Positions 7,856 to 16,973 of a DNA stretch of 64,000 nt are shown here, piece after piece (within the stretch, counting starts at the first letter, position 1; the number at the start of each line of letters is the position of its first letter). The notes below the pieces were generated by a model. The model saw nothing but the letters and a program-made list of their open reading frames with translations, did not search any database and was not told where the DNA came from. Source of the DNA: Prevotella intermedia ATCC 25611 = DSM 20706. Its GTDB lineage: Bacteria > Bacteroidota > Bacteroidia > Bacteroidales > Bacteroidaceae. Both the position numbers and the translations under genes were made by a program. The stretch lies in NCBI RefSeq assembly GCF_001953955.1, contig NZ_CP019300.1, positions 1,612,001 to 1,676,000 on the forward strand. The letters run 5' to 3'.

Positions 7856-9622
7856 TTACTTCACGAACTTCTTACCACCTTTTATATATATACCTTGTGG
7901 CAGGGCTGTGTGGTTTGTACCCACATATCGCCCGTCAAGCGTGTAGATTCTTTCGTTGGCAGGTTCGCTATCCGTAGCTATTGTGTTGATGCCTGTTGGG
8001 TCTGACTTCTCCAAATAGTTGAAAGTAACGGTTTGTTCCTTTTCATCTTCTGTAATATTATAGAATGGTTTCTTGAGAGTACTCAAATTCAACTTTATTT
8101 CTAACAGTTCCGTTATTGCCTTCTCACCAGGGAATGGGTCGCCCTTGTGGCTTTCTCTGTATCTCTTGCGTTCCTCTTTGGTCTTTGCTGTGTAGCTTGA
8201 GAACAATTCGCCGTCAGCTGGAACGACTGTCATACCAGGCTTTCCTGGCGTGTCGTTCACGTGGTCGTACATATTTACGCTGCTTTTACCATAGTTTACA
8301 CGGTAAATCAACATACCGTGTCCTAACTTCGCAACGCCTGAATGCCAGTCCTTGTCTTGTATATTGTGCAGTATAATGTACTCGTCGGTGTTCTCGCTTT
8401 CTATCTTGCGTGCCTCATCAGCCTTCAGCGTAACGGTTTGCGCCTTGTCTTCGAGCGTTGTCAGCGACGTCCAGCCCATTACTTCTTTCTCCCATGGCGT
8501 GTAAGGAGTAGGAGAAAAGCCGTTGTTGGTGTATTCGCCACCGTCCATTAAGTCCCAATATTCCATACCTTGATTGTCTATCCTTGCTGCATCGGCAATA
8601 GGATAAAAGTCTGGCAAGCCCATTGTGTGTGAGAATTCGTGGCAGAATAAGCCAATACCGTTTATCATCTTCACAACCTGTCCGTCTTTTACAGGAGAGG
8701 TTCTGTTGGCATTCAGTTCGTTGCTGACACCATAGCGACCTATGGTATAACCGTCGATAACGACGCTTCCAAGTAGATACGACGACTTAGGCCATATATC
8801 GGTATCTAAGTTTCCACCCATTGATTGTGCATAACCAGCATAGACAACATAAACCAAGTCTATAATCTTGTCGTTGTTACTGTCATAGTCCTTCCAGTTT
8901 ATCTGACCTTTTGCAGCCTCGCAAGCATCTTTTATCAGTTCGATAATATTCACATCGTGGCTTGAGCCAGCATCTTTACCATAGAATGCCAATGGCTTCG
9001 GCATACGGTAAGGTCCCACCAGACTAAACTGTGGCGTGAACTTTCCGTTGCTCATATCCTTGAAATACTGGCGTACACTACCATAGTTTAATTGTTCGTT
9101 TGTGCCCAACGACTTGGGTTTTCCCTCGCCGTTAAGATATTGTTCAAAGCTTGCTTTAGGGTCTTTCACCGTAAAAGGATTGTCGCTGAAGTCTACAAGA
9201 ATGGTTAAAACCTTCGGGCTACCTTCGTGTGGGAAGTAAGGTATCGATGGCTGACCGATACCAATAGCACGTCGTGCAGCTGTCACCTTTTGGTTTGCAC
9301 ACTCGAAAAAGAGCGTTTTCTTTTGCGCTTTTGCCATCTTTGTTTCTGCCGTTGTACGGTTTTCAGCATTATGTGCCAATAAGTTTGTGGCTTCCAATAC
9401 ACCGTCAGAAGTAACATTTGCAACATAGTAGCCTTTGTTTTTCTTTGCTACCAATATGCCGTCGAGCGTTGAAATCCAACTGAAATGCTCGTCGCCGTGC
9501 AACACAAGCGTCAGTTGTGTGCCGTCGGGCTGCGTTACAACAAATGGTGTAGGGTCAGCTTTAGCTGCTCGTGCTACAATTGTAGCTGCAACCAAACAAA
9601 ATGTAAGTAATAGTTTTTTCAT
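7856..9622 (-). CDS. Secreted M6-family metalloprotease
   Basis: A 588-residue exported zinc protease. Signal peptide MKKLLLTFCLVAATIVARAA. The catalytic site reads HEFSHTMGLPDFY, with the HExxH zinc motif at residues 328-332 and the GLPD extension of immune-inhibitor-A-like (M6) enzymes. Residues 130-200 carry the usual VLTILVDFSDNPFT and YFKDMSNGKF blocks upstream of the catalytic core. The protein ends IYTLDGRYVGTNHTALPQ then GIYIKGGKKFVK, the shared C-terminal tail that suggests type IX secretion. The first ~110 residues look like a propeptide. With the nearby C10 protease it suggests a secreted proteolytic capacity aimed at host or dietary protein. Confidence 0.9.
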   Translation of the reverse strand: MKKLLLTFCLVAATIVARAAKADPTPFVVTQPDGTQLTLVLHGDEHFSWISTLDGILVAKKNKGYYVANVTSDGVLEATNLLAHNAENRTTAETKMAKAQKKTLFFECANQKVTAARRAIGIGQPSIPYFPHEGSPKVLTILVDFSDNPFTVKDPKASFEQYLNGEGKPKSLGTNEQLNYGSVRQYFKDMSNGKFTPQFSLVGPYRMPKPLAFYGKDAGSSHDVNIIELIKDACEAAKGQINWKDYDSNNDKIIDLVYVVYAGYAQSMGGNLDTDIWPKSSYLLGSVVIDGYTIGRYGVSNELNANRTSPVKDGQVVKMINGIGLFCHEFSHTMGLPDFYPIADAARIDNQGMEYWDLMDGGEYTNNGFSPTPYTPWEKEVMGWTSLTTLEDKAQTVTLKADEARKIESENTDEYIILHNIQDKDWHSGVAKLGHGMLIYRVNYGKSSVNMYDHVNDTPGKPGMTVVPADGELFSSYTAKTKEERKRYRESHKGDPFPGEKAITELLEIKLNLSTLKKPFYNITEDEKEQTVTFNYLEKSDPTGINTIATDSEPANERIYTLDGRYVGTNHTALPQGIYIKGGKKFVK

Positions 9623-9701
9623 ATAATATCTCGTTTATTGTTTTCTTAATTTATGGTTCAGGCAGTGTGATTACACTGTTTATTCAACTTTTTCTAAACA
9701 C

Positions 9702-10532
9702 TTAGCCATTTCTTTTGCCAAAGAAATACTGCCCCTTATGCTTAGTCCTGTTTCCATATTCAATAGCATGGTGCGGGCAATGGTGGTAGCAGGCAAAACA
9801 AGTTAAGCATTTTCCATTATTCTTCCACTTTGGTTCTTTACCCATTCCTCCGTCTATATCGCCAACGGGACATACCTTTGCACAGATGCCACATTGCACA
9901 CATTTCTCGCTGTCTACTCTAAAAGGCTTGTCAGTTATAAGGAAATGAGTGAAGAATGCTCCCACAGGACCAGAGAAGAAATCGGGTATTGGACCACGTT
10001 TCAGCTGCTTCCAGCCTAATGGCAGGTCGCTTTGACGTGCTTTCTGCTCCTTCACTGTCGAAGCAAAACGAAGAATAACCTTCTCAGCATCTTCTATTTT
10101 CTTGCGTTCTTTTTCAGGTTTGTCTACGTCCATTCCTGGCAATCCGACATAAGATTCGGGCATTATCACCGACTCAACAGCATTCAAATCTAACGCTGCT
10201 CCAGACTTTACCTTTCTCATCAGCTTTACAAAACGCTCCATTGTTCGCCCAATAGAATCGCCCGTTGTCAGCAAGCAAAAGGTATAATGCCTTGTCTTAC
10301 TCTGCGAATCTATCTCGAGTAGCTCAAGTGCATGCATGAATTCATCAACAATGCGTGGCACTCGCCAACCATGAACAGGGAATACAAAACCCACTATCTC
10401 ATCTTTCTGCAAAGTAAATTTAGTGTTTGTCCCCACTGCATCACTTATGGAAACAATGCGTTCGCCGAGACATTGCCCTAACAGCTCTGCTGCCCAACGA
10501 CTGTTTCCTATACCCGAGAAATAGAATATCAT
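9702..10532 (-). CDS. EFR1-type flavodoxin-ferredoxin fusion protein
   Basis: A 276-residue cytoplasmic electron-transfer protein. The N-terminal ~150 residues form a flavodoxin-like domain starting MIFYFSGIGNSRWAAELLG, where the FSGIGNS loop would bind FMN phosphate. The C-terminus has two 4Fe-4S ferredoxin motifs, CVQCGICAKVC and CLTCFACYHHC. The start at 10532 is chosen because the flavodoxin strand begins there; the ATG at 10577 lies upstream of the promoter -33 box and so outside the predicted transcript. The promoter -7 box ends five bases before the ATG, so the mRNA may be leaderless. The redox partner is unknown, and neighbouring protease genes give no hint. Confidence 0.85.
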   Translation of the reverse strand: MIFYFSGIGNSRWAAELLGQCLGERIVSISDAVGTNTKFTLQKDEIVGFVFPVHGWRVPRIVDEFMHALELLEIDSQSKTRHYTFCLLTTGDSIGRTMERFVKLMRKVKSGAALDLNAVESVIMPESYVGLPGMDVDKPEKERKKIEDAEKVILRFASTVKEQKARQSDLPLGWKQLKRGPIPDFFSGPVGAFFTHFLITDKPFRVDSEKCVQCGICAKVCPVGDIDGGMGKEPKWKNNGKCLTCFACYHHCPHHAIEYGNRTKHKGQYFFGKRNG

Positions 10533-10536
10533 GGTG

Positions 10537-10567
10537 CAAAAATACTCATAAATTCTGAAACAGCAAA
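10537..10567 (-). promoter_or_regulatory. Promoter abutting the EFR1 start codon (possible leaderless mRNA)
   Basis: On the minus strand TTTG (10567-10564), 19 bases, then TATTTTTG (10544-10537) gives a full match to the Bacteroidetes promoter. The ATG is at 10532, so transcription would begin on or within a base or two of the start codon. Confidence 0.65.
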
Positions 10568-10733
10568 GTCTTAGCAACCTTTTAATCAGTTTTAGTCTTT
10601 TATTTTACATTCCGTTCATTCAATACTTAAAAGCCTAATCCTTCCAATTGTAATAGCTTTTGAAAGAAATAGAAATATCAATACAATTGTTTTGCAAATT
10701 GAACAGATTTTCAAAAAAATCACATATAAAGTA

Positions 10734-10763
10734 TTGTGGTTTACAATTATTTGTTTAAATTTG
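10734..10763 (+). promoter_or_regulatory. Promoter of the C10 protease gene
   Basis: TTG (10734-10736), 19 bases, then TAAATTTG (10756-10763). The predicted leader is about 60 bases. The rest of 10533-10829 shows no gene; a 64-codon antisense frame there has no homology I recognise. Confidence 0.65.
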
Positions 10764-10829
10764 CAACCACTGAAGAAATATAATCTCAGATTTTGATATA
10801 TAAGTTTCATTTAAAATTATTACACAAAC

Positions 10830-13800
10830 ATGAAAAAATCTATGATGAGCCTTCTTCTCATGTTGTTGTTCGCACATACCTCGTGGGCAGCACCTGTGAA
10901 GTTAAGTACAGCAAGTCAGACTGCTCAGAAGTTCTTGCAGCAATACGGCAAGCAATTGAAGAGCACAAATGCTGCCTATGCTCCAAGAATGAATGCGCAA
11001 GGAGCACAAACAACTGCTCCTTACTATGTCTTTAACTCTAAAGATGGCAATGGTTTTGTAATTGTTTCTGGCGACGACCGTACCTCAGAGATTCTTGGCT
11101 ACAGCACAACTGGTAGCTTCGACATTAACAAAATGTCTGCAAACATGAGAAGCTTTATGGACGGTATGGCTAAGGAAATCAGCTTACTGGACAAATACCA
11201 AGCTAATAATACGGCAAAAGCTCCTTCACAAATGAAGGCAAGAACCCCAATTGAGCCATTGGTAAAGGCCGTGTGGAATCAAGATGCTCCTTACAGTGAT
11301 TTGTGTCCAGATGACCCATACAACACAAGTGTAAAGCTTCCTACAGGTTGTGTAGCTACTGCTATGGCACAAGTAATGTATAAGCACCAATGGCCAGAAA
11401 CTGTAACAAATTCCATTCCTCCATATACAACCAGAGTGTATGAGAATACAAATAAGTATGGTCAAAGTAAATACAAAACGATTTCGGTAGGCGGTGTTGA
11501 AGCAGGCACCAAGATAGACTGGGCAAATATTGAGCCAACATATAATGCTGAAACACCAGCTGAAAAGAACAAAGCAATTGCAGAATTGATGATATACGTT
11601 GGCCGTTCAGTAAAAATGGGCTACGATAGAGATGTCAATGGTGGTTCTGGTGCATCTGGTTACCATATAGCTACCGCTTTGAACAAATACTTCAACTACA
11701 ATGCTTCTACTATTCTTCGTACAGAATATAGCTTAGATGAATTTGAAAACAGACTTTACAATGAAATGGCAGCTGCGCGTCCAGTAGTATTCTGCGGTCA
11801 ATCAGAAGGTGGTGGACACGCATTCGTTATTGATGGCTACGATGGTAAAGGCTACTTCCACGTAAACTGGGGTTGGGGCGGCGACTCTGACGGCTATTTC
11901 AAGATTGCTATTCTTAATCCAGGAAGCACAGCAGGTATTGGTGCAAGTTCTACTTCAGACGGCTATGCAATGGGGCAAATCGCAACAATAGGCATCTCTC
12001 CTAACACTTCAGGCGAGCCTGTAGCACTCTTGTTGCAGCCAGAAATTAAGAAAGCATCAAAAGCAGGAAATTCTATCACTTATACAATGTCTAACTTCAA
12101 CAGAGAAAGAGTAACTGTTGAAACAGGTTTGGGTAAGATTGAAGATGATGGCAGTGTTTCTCCAGTATCAGATATATCTACTTTAGGAGTAAACCCAAAT
12201 TACCTAATGAAGAAAACTGTTAGAATTACAGGCTTGACTACAGCAGGCGTATTTAAGGTTACACCTATCCAACGTCCTGTTGGTTCTACTGGAAGATGGT
12301 ATTACGACCCATACATATATGCAACCGTAACAACTTCAAGCACAGGTCAAACTGTAGAATTGAGATTCGATGACTACGGCGATTTCAAAAAGTTGAAAGC
12401 TTCTAACTTTAACGTAACAACGGGTGGTGTTATTCGTAAAATGAATAATGTAAACGTAACTGTAAAGAATACAGCTGACCACGAAGTACACACCACAGTT
12501 TACTTGATTTACGAAACTACCAATAATGCAGGACAAACTACAAAGCAACTCCACTCACAAGTACCTGCAACCGTTCCTGCAAATAGCAGTATTGTATTGC
12601 CAATGAGCTTCTATGCTGATAAACTTGGCCAACATAACGTTTCTTTGTGTATAACAGAAGACTACCAAAACTTCCAAAGTCTTGGTGCTGGAAAAGTAGA
12701 AGTTGTAAGCGCACCTACCAAAGAGTCATTGTCTTACAGCTATAAATTTAAAGGCACAAACAACACAACAGTGTATGGTAACAGAATTGAAGGCACTGTA
12801 ACAATCAAAAATAAAGGTAACGAGGCTTTCCACGAGAAATTAACGGTTGCCAGAGCTCATTCAACCGACAATCAAGACCAAGCATTCGGTGCATCAAAAG
12901 AAGTATCACTTAACCCTGGCGAGTCTACAACAATTGACTTTGAATTTGACAATTGTGCATACAGCAAACATATTATGGTTGTAACTTATTACAATCCTTC
13001 ATCAGGAACAGGTATTAAGAAAGGTTCAGCTAAGTATGTAACTGTCAAGAACGGCTTCATTGTTTACAACGGCGACGGTTCACGTCAAGGCTATGCTCCA
13101 GCTGCTACCATTACAGTTCCAGCAGAAGCTGCAGCTGTAGACTTGCGTGGTATTGAGTTCACTACTGTTGAACCAAACAGCAATCCTAACACATTGTACT
13201 ATGTAGATGCTGCCAAGGCTTCTGCAGCAGGCTTACCTGCACAGAACGTAGTTGTAAGCGAGAAGGCTACAAAGGTAGTACTTACCGATGGTAACGACTT
13301 CTACTGCCCAGCAACATTCACTGCTGACGAAATCTCTTACACACGTAAGTTCGACAAGGCTTCTGATGGTAAGACAAACTACGAAGGTCTTTACATTCCA
13401 TTCACTCCAACTTCTATCATGGACGGTGCAAAGACATTGGCATGGCAGACTAAGGACGGCGAAGCTAAAGACTTCTTCTTGATGCAATATGCTGGCTCTA
13501 ACGCCAACAAGCTGAACTTCGTTTACGCTGACGAAACATTCAACGGCAACATTCCTTACCTCATGGCTGTACCTCAAGCACTCGTAGGCAAGAACATTAC
13601 TTTCGGTGCCAAGAATGTGAAGATTATAGACAATGCAACTCGTTTCTGCTCTGCAGACAACAATCACTTCGTCTTCACTGGTGTTTCAAGCAAGAAGACT
13701 TTGGCAGAAAACGACTATGCACTTTCTGCTGATGCTAAGTTCTTCGAGTTGAAGCCAGCAGCTACAGTTGATGCTTTCCGTGCATACATCATCGGCCACG

Positions 13801-13982
13801 ATGGTTTGGATAAGCTCGAAATCTTGTTCAACGGCGACTTCGTTACAGGTATCAACGGCATCAACAACAACGACACTGAAGTTAAGACTGTTTACGACCT
13901 CCAAGGTCGCCGTCTCCCAGCTGAGGCAGCAACCAAGAAGGGTGTTTACATCATAAACGGCAAGAAAGTTGTTGTGAAGTAA
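10830..13982 (+). CDS. C10 (streptopain/interpain) family cysteine protease
   Basis: A 1050-residue secreted protease. Signal peptide MKKSMMSLLLMLLFAHTSWA, then a Spi-like prodomain to about residue 140 (YYVFNSKDGNGFVIVSGDD), then the catalytic domain: Cys174 in LPTGCVATAMAQVMYKHQWP, His330 in GGGHAFVIDGYDG, and the HVNWGWGGDSDGYF block. About 650 residues of beta-rich C-terminal region follow. It ends VYDLQGRRLPAEAATKKG then VYIINGKKVVVK, the sorting-type tail shared in this window. P. intermedia interpain A is the closest family member I know; it is shorter (roughly 870 residues from memory), so this may be a longer paralogue. It likely degrades host proteins outside the cell. It has its own promoter and terminator. 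Confidence 0.93.
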   Translation: MKKSMMSLLLMLLFAHTSWAAPVKLSTASQTAQKFLQQYGKQLKSTNAAYAPRMNAQGAQTTAPYYVFNSKDGNGFVIVSGDDRTSEILGYSTTGSFDINKMSANMRSFMDGMAKEISLLDKYQANNTAKAPSQMKARTPIEPLVKAVWNQDAPYSDLCPDDPYNTSVKLPTGCVATAMAQVMYKHQWPETVTNSIPPYTTRVYENTNKYGQSKYKTISVGGVEAGTKIDWANIEPTYNAETPAEKNKAIAELMIYVGRSVKMGYDRDVNGGSGASGYHIATALNKYFNYNASTILRTEYSLDEFENRLYNEMAAARPVVFCGQSEGGGHAFVIDGYDGKGYFHVNWGWGGDSDGYFKIAILNPGSTAGIGASSTSDGYAMGQIATIGISPNTSGEPVALLLQPEIKKASKAGNSITYTMSNFNRERVTVETGLGKIEDDGSVSPVSDISTLGVNPNYLMKKTVRITGLTTAGVFKVTPIQRPVGSTGRWYYDPYIYATVTTSSTGQTVELRFDDYGDFKKLKASNFNVTTGGVIRKMNNVNVTVKNTADHEVHTTVYLIYETTNNAGQTTKQLHSQVPATVPANSSIVLPMSFYADKLGQHNVSLCITEDYQNFQSLGAGKVEVVSAPTKESLSYSYKFKGTNNTTVYGNRIEGTVTIKNKGNEAFHEKLTVARAHSTDNQDQAFGASKEVSLNPGESTTIDFEFDNCAYSKHIMVVTYYNPSSGTGIKKGSAKYVTVKNGFIVYNGDGSRQGYAPAATITVPAEAAAVDLRGIEFTTVEPNSNPNTLYYVDAAKASAAGLPAQNVVVSEKATKVVLTDGNDFYCPATFTADEISYTRKFDKASDGKTNYEGLYIPFTPTSIMDGAKTLAWQTKDGEAKDFFLMQYAGSNANKLNFVYADETFNGNIPYLMAVPQALVGKNITFGAKNVKIIDNATRFCSADNNHFVFTGVSSKKTLAENDYALSADAKFFELKPAATVDAFRAYIIGHDGLDKLEILFNGDFVTGINGINNNDTEVKTVYDLQGRRLPAEAATKKGVYIINGKKVVVK

Positions 13983-14024
13983 AAGACAACGCTTCCCACA
14001 TTGTTGGGACAGATAAACAAATAC

Positions 14025-14065
14025 AAGAGGTTGTATCATACTTTTGATACAACCTCTTATTTTTT
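14025..14065 (+). terminator. Intrinsic terminator of the C10 protease gene
   Basis: AAGAGGTTGTATCA pairs perfectly with TGATACAACCTCTT (14 bp, short loop), followed by a T-rich run. It lies 43 bases past the stop codon. Confidence 0.9.
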
Positions 14066-14211
14066 GCAGTAAACCGTGCAGTGGCATCGTTTACATAACA
14101 ATTCCCCCACTCTTTCTCCTCCTTTAAAGAACTCATACCCGTAACTTCCTTCCCTTTTCATCTTCTCCAAGGAGGCAATATTTGCCCCAAAAATCTTTGT
14201 CTGCCAAATTA

Positions 14212-14289
14212 TTTACGTGTAAAGAAATATTTATTTACACGTATGGAAATATTTACAAACACGTAGAAAAATATTTCTTTACACGTAAA
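14212..14289. repeat. Palindromic array of TTTACGTGTAAA units, locus 1
   Basis: About 78 bases built from TTTACGTGTAAA (14212-14223), two degenerate half-copies (TTTACACGTATG, ACACGTAG) and TTTACACGTAAA (14278-14289), joined by AAATATTT spacers. The whole block is close to its own reverse complement. A related array lies at 23914-23969. The rest of 13983-14485 holds the terminator at 14025 and the promoter at 14458; I see no gene. Confidence 0.8.
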
Positions 14290-14457
14290 TAATTCTTCTG
14301 TGAACAGCTGAAGTTGGAAAACACTTTAGAAAATACAACGAAAAACAGAAGGGAACACTTCATTATCCCAAGCCACCAAGCCATCGTCCCACTGCTGTTT
14401 ACACTCCTCATTTTTCGGTATTTTTCTTTATCACACTTATATAACAAAATCTTTTAG

Positions 14458-14465
14458 TACCTTTG
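14458..14465 (+). promoter_or_regulatory. -7 box upstream of the HAD phosphatase gene
   Basis: TACCTTTG matches the Bacteroidetes -7 consensus 21 bases before the ATG at 14486. No clear -33 element is visible. Confidence 0.55.
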
Positions 14466-14485
14466 CACACGTAAAAAGATAGGAT

Positions 14486-15280
14486 ATGGCAATAAAAGCA
14501 GCATTTTTCGATATAGACGGTACACTCGTTTCGTTTAAGACTCACAAAATTCCACAATCAACAATCGATGCAATAACAAGGGCAAAGCGCAAAGGTATAA
14601 AGATATTTATTGCCACAGGACGTCCCGTTGCCATTATCAACAATATTACAGACATAAAGCATCTGGTGGACGGATACATCACTTTCAACGGTGCTTACTG
14701 CTTTATGGGCAACCAAGACTTTGTACTCTCGCCTATCCCCAATGCTGATGTGCAGACGATGATAGCCGATGCCGAACGCCGCGACTACTGCGTATTGGTA
14801 TGCGGAAAGCAAGAGGTGGTGATACACAACTACAAGAAGGTATTTACCGACATCTTCGTACACGACTTGGGAGTGAACAATGTAGACGAAAGCAGAACGA
14901 TTGCTGACTTACAGGGTCAGCCCATCTTGCAACTTACACCTTTCTTCACGCAAGCCGACGAAGACATTATAATACCCGATATGCCCCACTGCGTTTCGGC
15001 ACGCTGGCACCCTGCATTCACCGACATCACCGTAAAAGGTGCCAACAAAGGCAATGCACTGACCACAGTGGCTGCACAATTAGGCATCGACATTGCCGAC
15101 TGCATAGCCTTTGGCGATGGTGGCAACGACCTTTCCATACTGAAAGCAGCAGGCATTGGCGTGGCTATGGGGAATGCCAACAACGAGGTGAAAGCGGCTG
15201 CCGACTACGTTACAACATCGGTAGACGAAGACGGCATTTGGAAAGCGATGCAACATTTCGGGGCATTGGAAGAGGAATAA
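14486..15280 (+). CDS. HAD superfamily (Cof-type) sugar-phosphate phosphatase
   Basis: A 264-residue cytoplasmic HAD hydrolase. Motif I is DIDGTL (Asp9 nucleophile, Asp11 acid/base), motif II Thr lies in FIATGRP, and motif IV is FGDGGNDLSILKAAG with the Mg-binding Asp pair. The C2-type cap between motifs and the closing GVAMGNANNEVKAAADYVT segment are typical of the Cof/YidA subfamily, which dephosphorylates small phosphosugars or flavin/pyridoxal intermediates; the substrate is not predictable. It is the first gene of a plus-strand run that continues with a CDF transporter, a patatin and a ZIP transporter. Confidence 0.9.
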   Translation: MAIKAAFFDIDGTLVSFKTHKIPQSTIDAITRAKRKGIKIFIATGRPVAIINNITDIKHLVDGYITFNGAYCFMGNQDFVLSPIPNADVQTMIADAERRDYCVLVCGKQEVVIHNYKKVFTDIFVHDLGVNNVDESRTIADLQGQPILQLTPFFTQADEDIIIPDMPHCVSARWHPAFTDITVKGANKGNALTTVAAQLGIDIADCIAFGDGGNDLSILKAAGIGVAMGNANNEVKAAADYVTTSVDEDGIWKAMQHFGALEEE

Positions 15281-15369
15281 CAAAAAGGCAATACTCGATA
15301 TCCCGACAGAACGACTTATCGTTAAATTGAAAAGGTATATCGAATATCCAACAAAAGAGAACAGACAAT

Positions 15370-16008
15370 TTGAAAACAAAACATATAGAAACCATCAAAC
15401 AAGAAAAGCGTGTGCGCTTTGTGGTGCTCTTCACTTTACTCATCATAGCGATAGAAGTGATTGTTGGCATCACTTCTCACTCTATGGCACTCTTGGCTGA
15501 CGCCATTCATCTTAGTTCGCACGAACTTATATTAGGGCTGAACTGGGCTGCATACCTGTTGGTGCGCCGTCTGCAAAACAAGCAGTCGGAGAACTACGAC
15601 ACAAGCAAGATACTGAGCTTATCGGCTTTCACAAGTGGAATATTTCTGCTCGCAACGGCTATCTTCATTGTTATAGAAGCATTTGAACGCCTGAACGGGC
15701 ACGAAGGACACATTACGAACCACAACTTTGCCATAATTACGGCGGTTGTGGGGTTAGTGGCAAACATTATCTGCGTGCGCGTAATGTACGATAAGAATGG
15801 CAAAGCCGACTACAACAGCCACGCTGTCTACCTGCATTTACTATCCGACATCTTGGCAAAGGCAGGCATCGTTATTGGCATTGTGTGCGCTATGCTGTGG
15901 GATATACTGTGGATTGATGCTGCTGTCGCCATCATCTCGGCACTCATTGCAGCCCATTGGGCAAAGAATTTGCTATGGGATACAGGTCGCACACTAACAA
16001 AGGCGTAA
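15370..16008 (+). CDS. Compact cation diffusion facilitator family transporter
   Basis: A 212-residue inner-membrane protein with about six hydrophobic helices, matching the CDF family that exports Zn2+/Co2+/Fe2+ by proton exchange. Helix 2 reads ADAIHLSSHELI, so the usual HxxxD metal pair is HxxxH; helix 5 reads HLLSDILAKAG, with HxxxD intact. The usual C-terminal cytoplasmic dimer domain (about 80 residues) is missing and the protein stops after helix 6. The start is a TTG at 15370 preceded by an AAAAGAGA purine run; the next Met lies inside helix 2. It ends 32 bases before the patatin start and is probably co-transcribed with the ZIP gene, suggesting coupled metal export and import. Confidence 0.78.
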   Translation: MKTKHIETIKQEKRVRFVVLFTLLIIAIEVIVGITSHSMALLADAIHLSSHELILGLNWAAYLLVRRLQNKQSENYDTSKILSLSAFTSGIFLLATAIFIVIEAFERLNGHEGHITNHNFAIITAVVGLVANIICVRVMYDKNGKADYNSHAVYLHLLSDILAKAGIVIGIVCAMLWDILWIDAAVAIISALIAAHWAKNLLWDTGRTLTKA

Positions 16009-16040
16009 GCAGAAAACAAGACAAACAACAACACATACCA

Positions 16041-16958
16041 ATGAGCATACTTCCTGAATACATAAAGAAACTGTTTGGAACAGGGCGACAAGCAACGAGC
16101 AAAAACGTTGCCTTGGTGCTCTCGGGCGGTGGCGCAAGGGGCTACTTCCATATCGGAGCTATCGAAGTATTGCAAGAACGGGGCTACAATATCGTAGCCG
16201 TGGCAGGCACATCGATGGGCGCATTGGTAGGTGCAGCATACGCCAACGGAAAGCTGAACGAACTAAAAACATTCGTTACAGGGCTGAACAAGAAACAGAT
16301 AGCAAACATAATCACTCCCACTATGGGGCTTGACCATGTAGCAAGCGACAAGAACCTCATAGAAATAATGAAACCGTTATTAGGCAAAACCAAGATAGAA
16401 GACTTACCTATACCCTTCGTCTGCTGCGCATCTGACATCGTAAGCGGCACAGAACGTGTGTTTCAGAAGGGTTCGCTGCTAACAGCCGTACGCGCATCTA
16501 TCTCCATTCCTTGCTTCTTCAAGCCTGTAAGCGAGAACAACCATATTAATATAGACGGCAGCATACACAATACGCTTCCGTTAGACCGTGTGGCACGACA
16601 GGCAGGCGACCTATTGGTGGCTATCAACGTGAACGGTTCCGACACCTGCCCGTACAACGCTTACCAGAAAACAGTGGAAGAAGAGAATGGCTTTTTGGCA
16701 AATATAAGAAAACGAATGCCTTTCCACAATGTACAGTTTTCGGCAAACTACCTGAATATGGCAATACGTGTGGCAAGCCTAACCATACAAACCAACACGC
16801 AACTGGCACTCAAGCTGACACCTCCCGATATATGTGCCGAACTGCCGATGAACGCTTTTTCGCTCTTCGACTTCGACAAAGCCACAGAAATAATAGCGTG
16901 TGGGCGTGCGGAAATGGAACGTAGGCTTGACGAATACGAACAAAAGACAAAGAATTAA
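16041..16958 (+). CDS. Patatin-like phospholipase family protein
   Basis: A 305-residue serine hydrolase of the patatin/RssA type. The oxyanion-hole glycines read LSGGGARGYFHIGA (29-34), the nucleophile elbow is GTSMG with Ser58, and the dyad Asp is in NIDGSIHNTLPL. Family members hydrolyse acyl esters of phospholipids. There is no signal peptide, so it acts in the cytoplasm or at the inner membrane. I chose the ATG at 16041 because an earlier in-frame ATG at 15957 lies inside the CDF coding region and adds no conserved sequence. It sits between two metal transporter genes in the same orientation. Confidence 0.88.
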   Translation: MSILPEYIKKLFGTGRQATSKNVALVLSGGGARGYFHIGAIEVLQERGYNIVAVAGTSMGALVGAAYANGKLNELKTFVTGLNKKQIANIITPTMGLDHVASDKNLIEIMKPLLGKTKIEDLPIPFVCCASDIVSGTERVFQKGSLLTAVRASISIPCFFKPVSENNHINIDGSIHNTLPLDRVARQAGDLLVAINVNGSDTCPYNAYQKTVEEENGFLANIRKRMPFHNVQFSANYLNMAIRVASLTIQTNTQLALKLTPPDICAELPMNAFSLFDFDKATEIIACGRAEMERRLDEYEQKTKN

Positions 16959-16973
16959 GAAAGGAAACAGAAA

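Noticed and set aside
10616..10810. 64-codon minus-strand frame between the EFR1 and C10 protease genes
   Set aside because: AT-rich, Leu/Ile-rich shadow with no ribosome site, overlapping the C10 protease promoter.
14212..14289. CRISPR array
   Set aside because: Units are 12-bp palindromes with AT spacers, not long direct repeats with unique spacers, and no cas gene is present.
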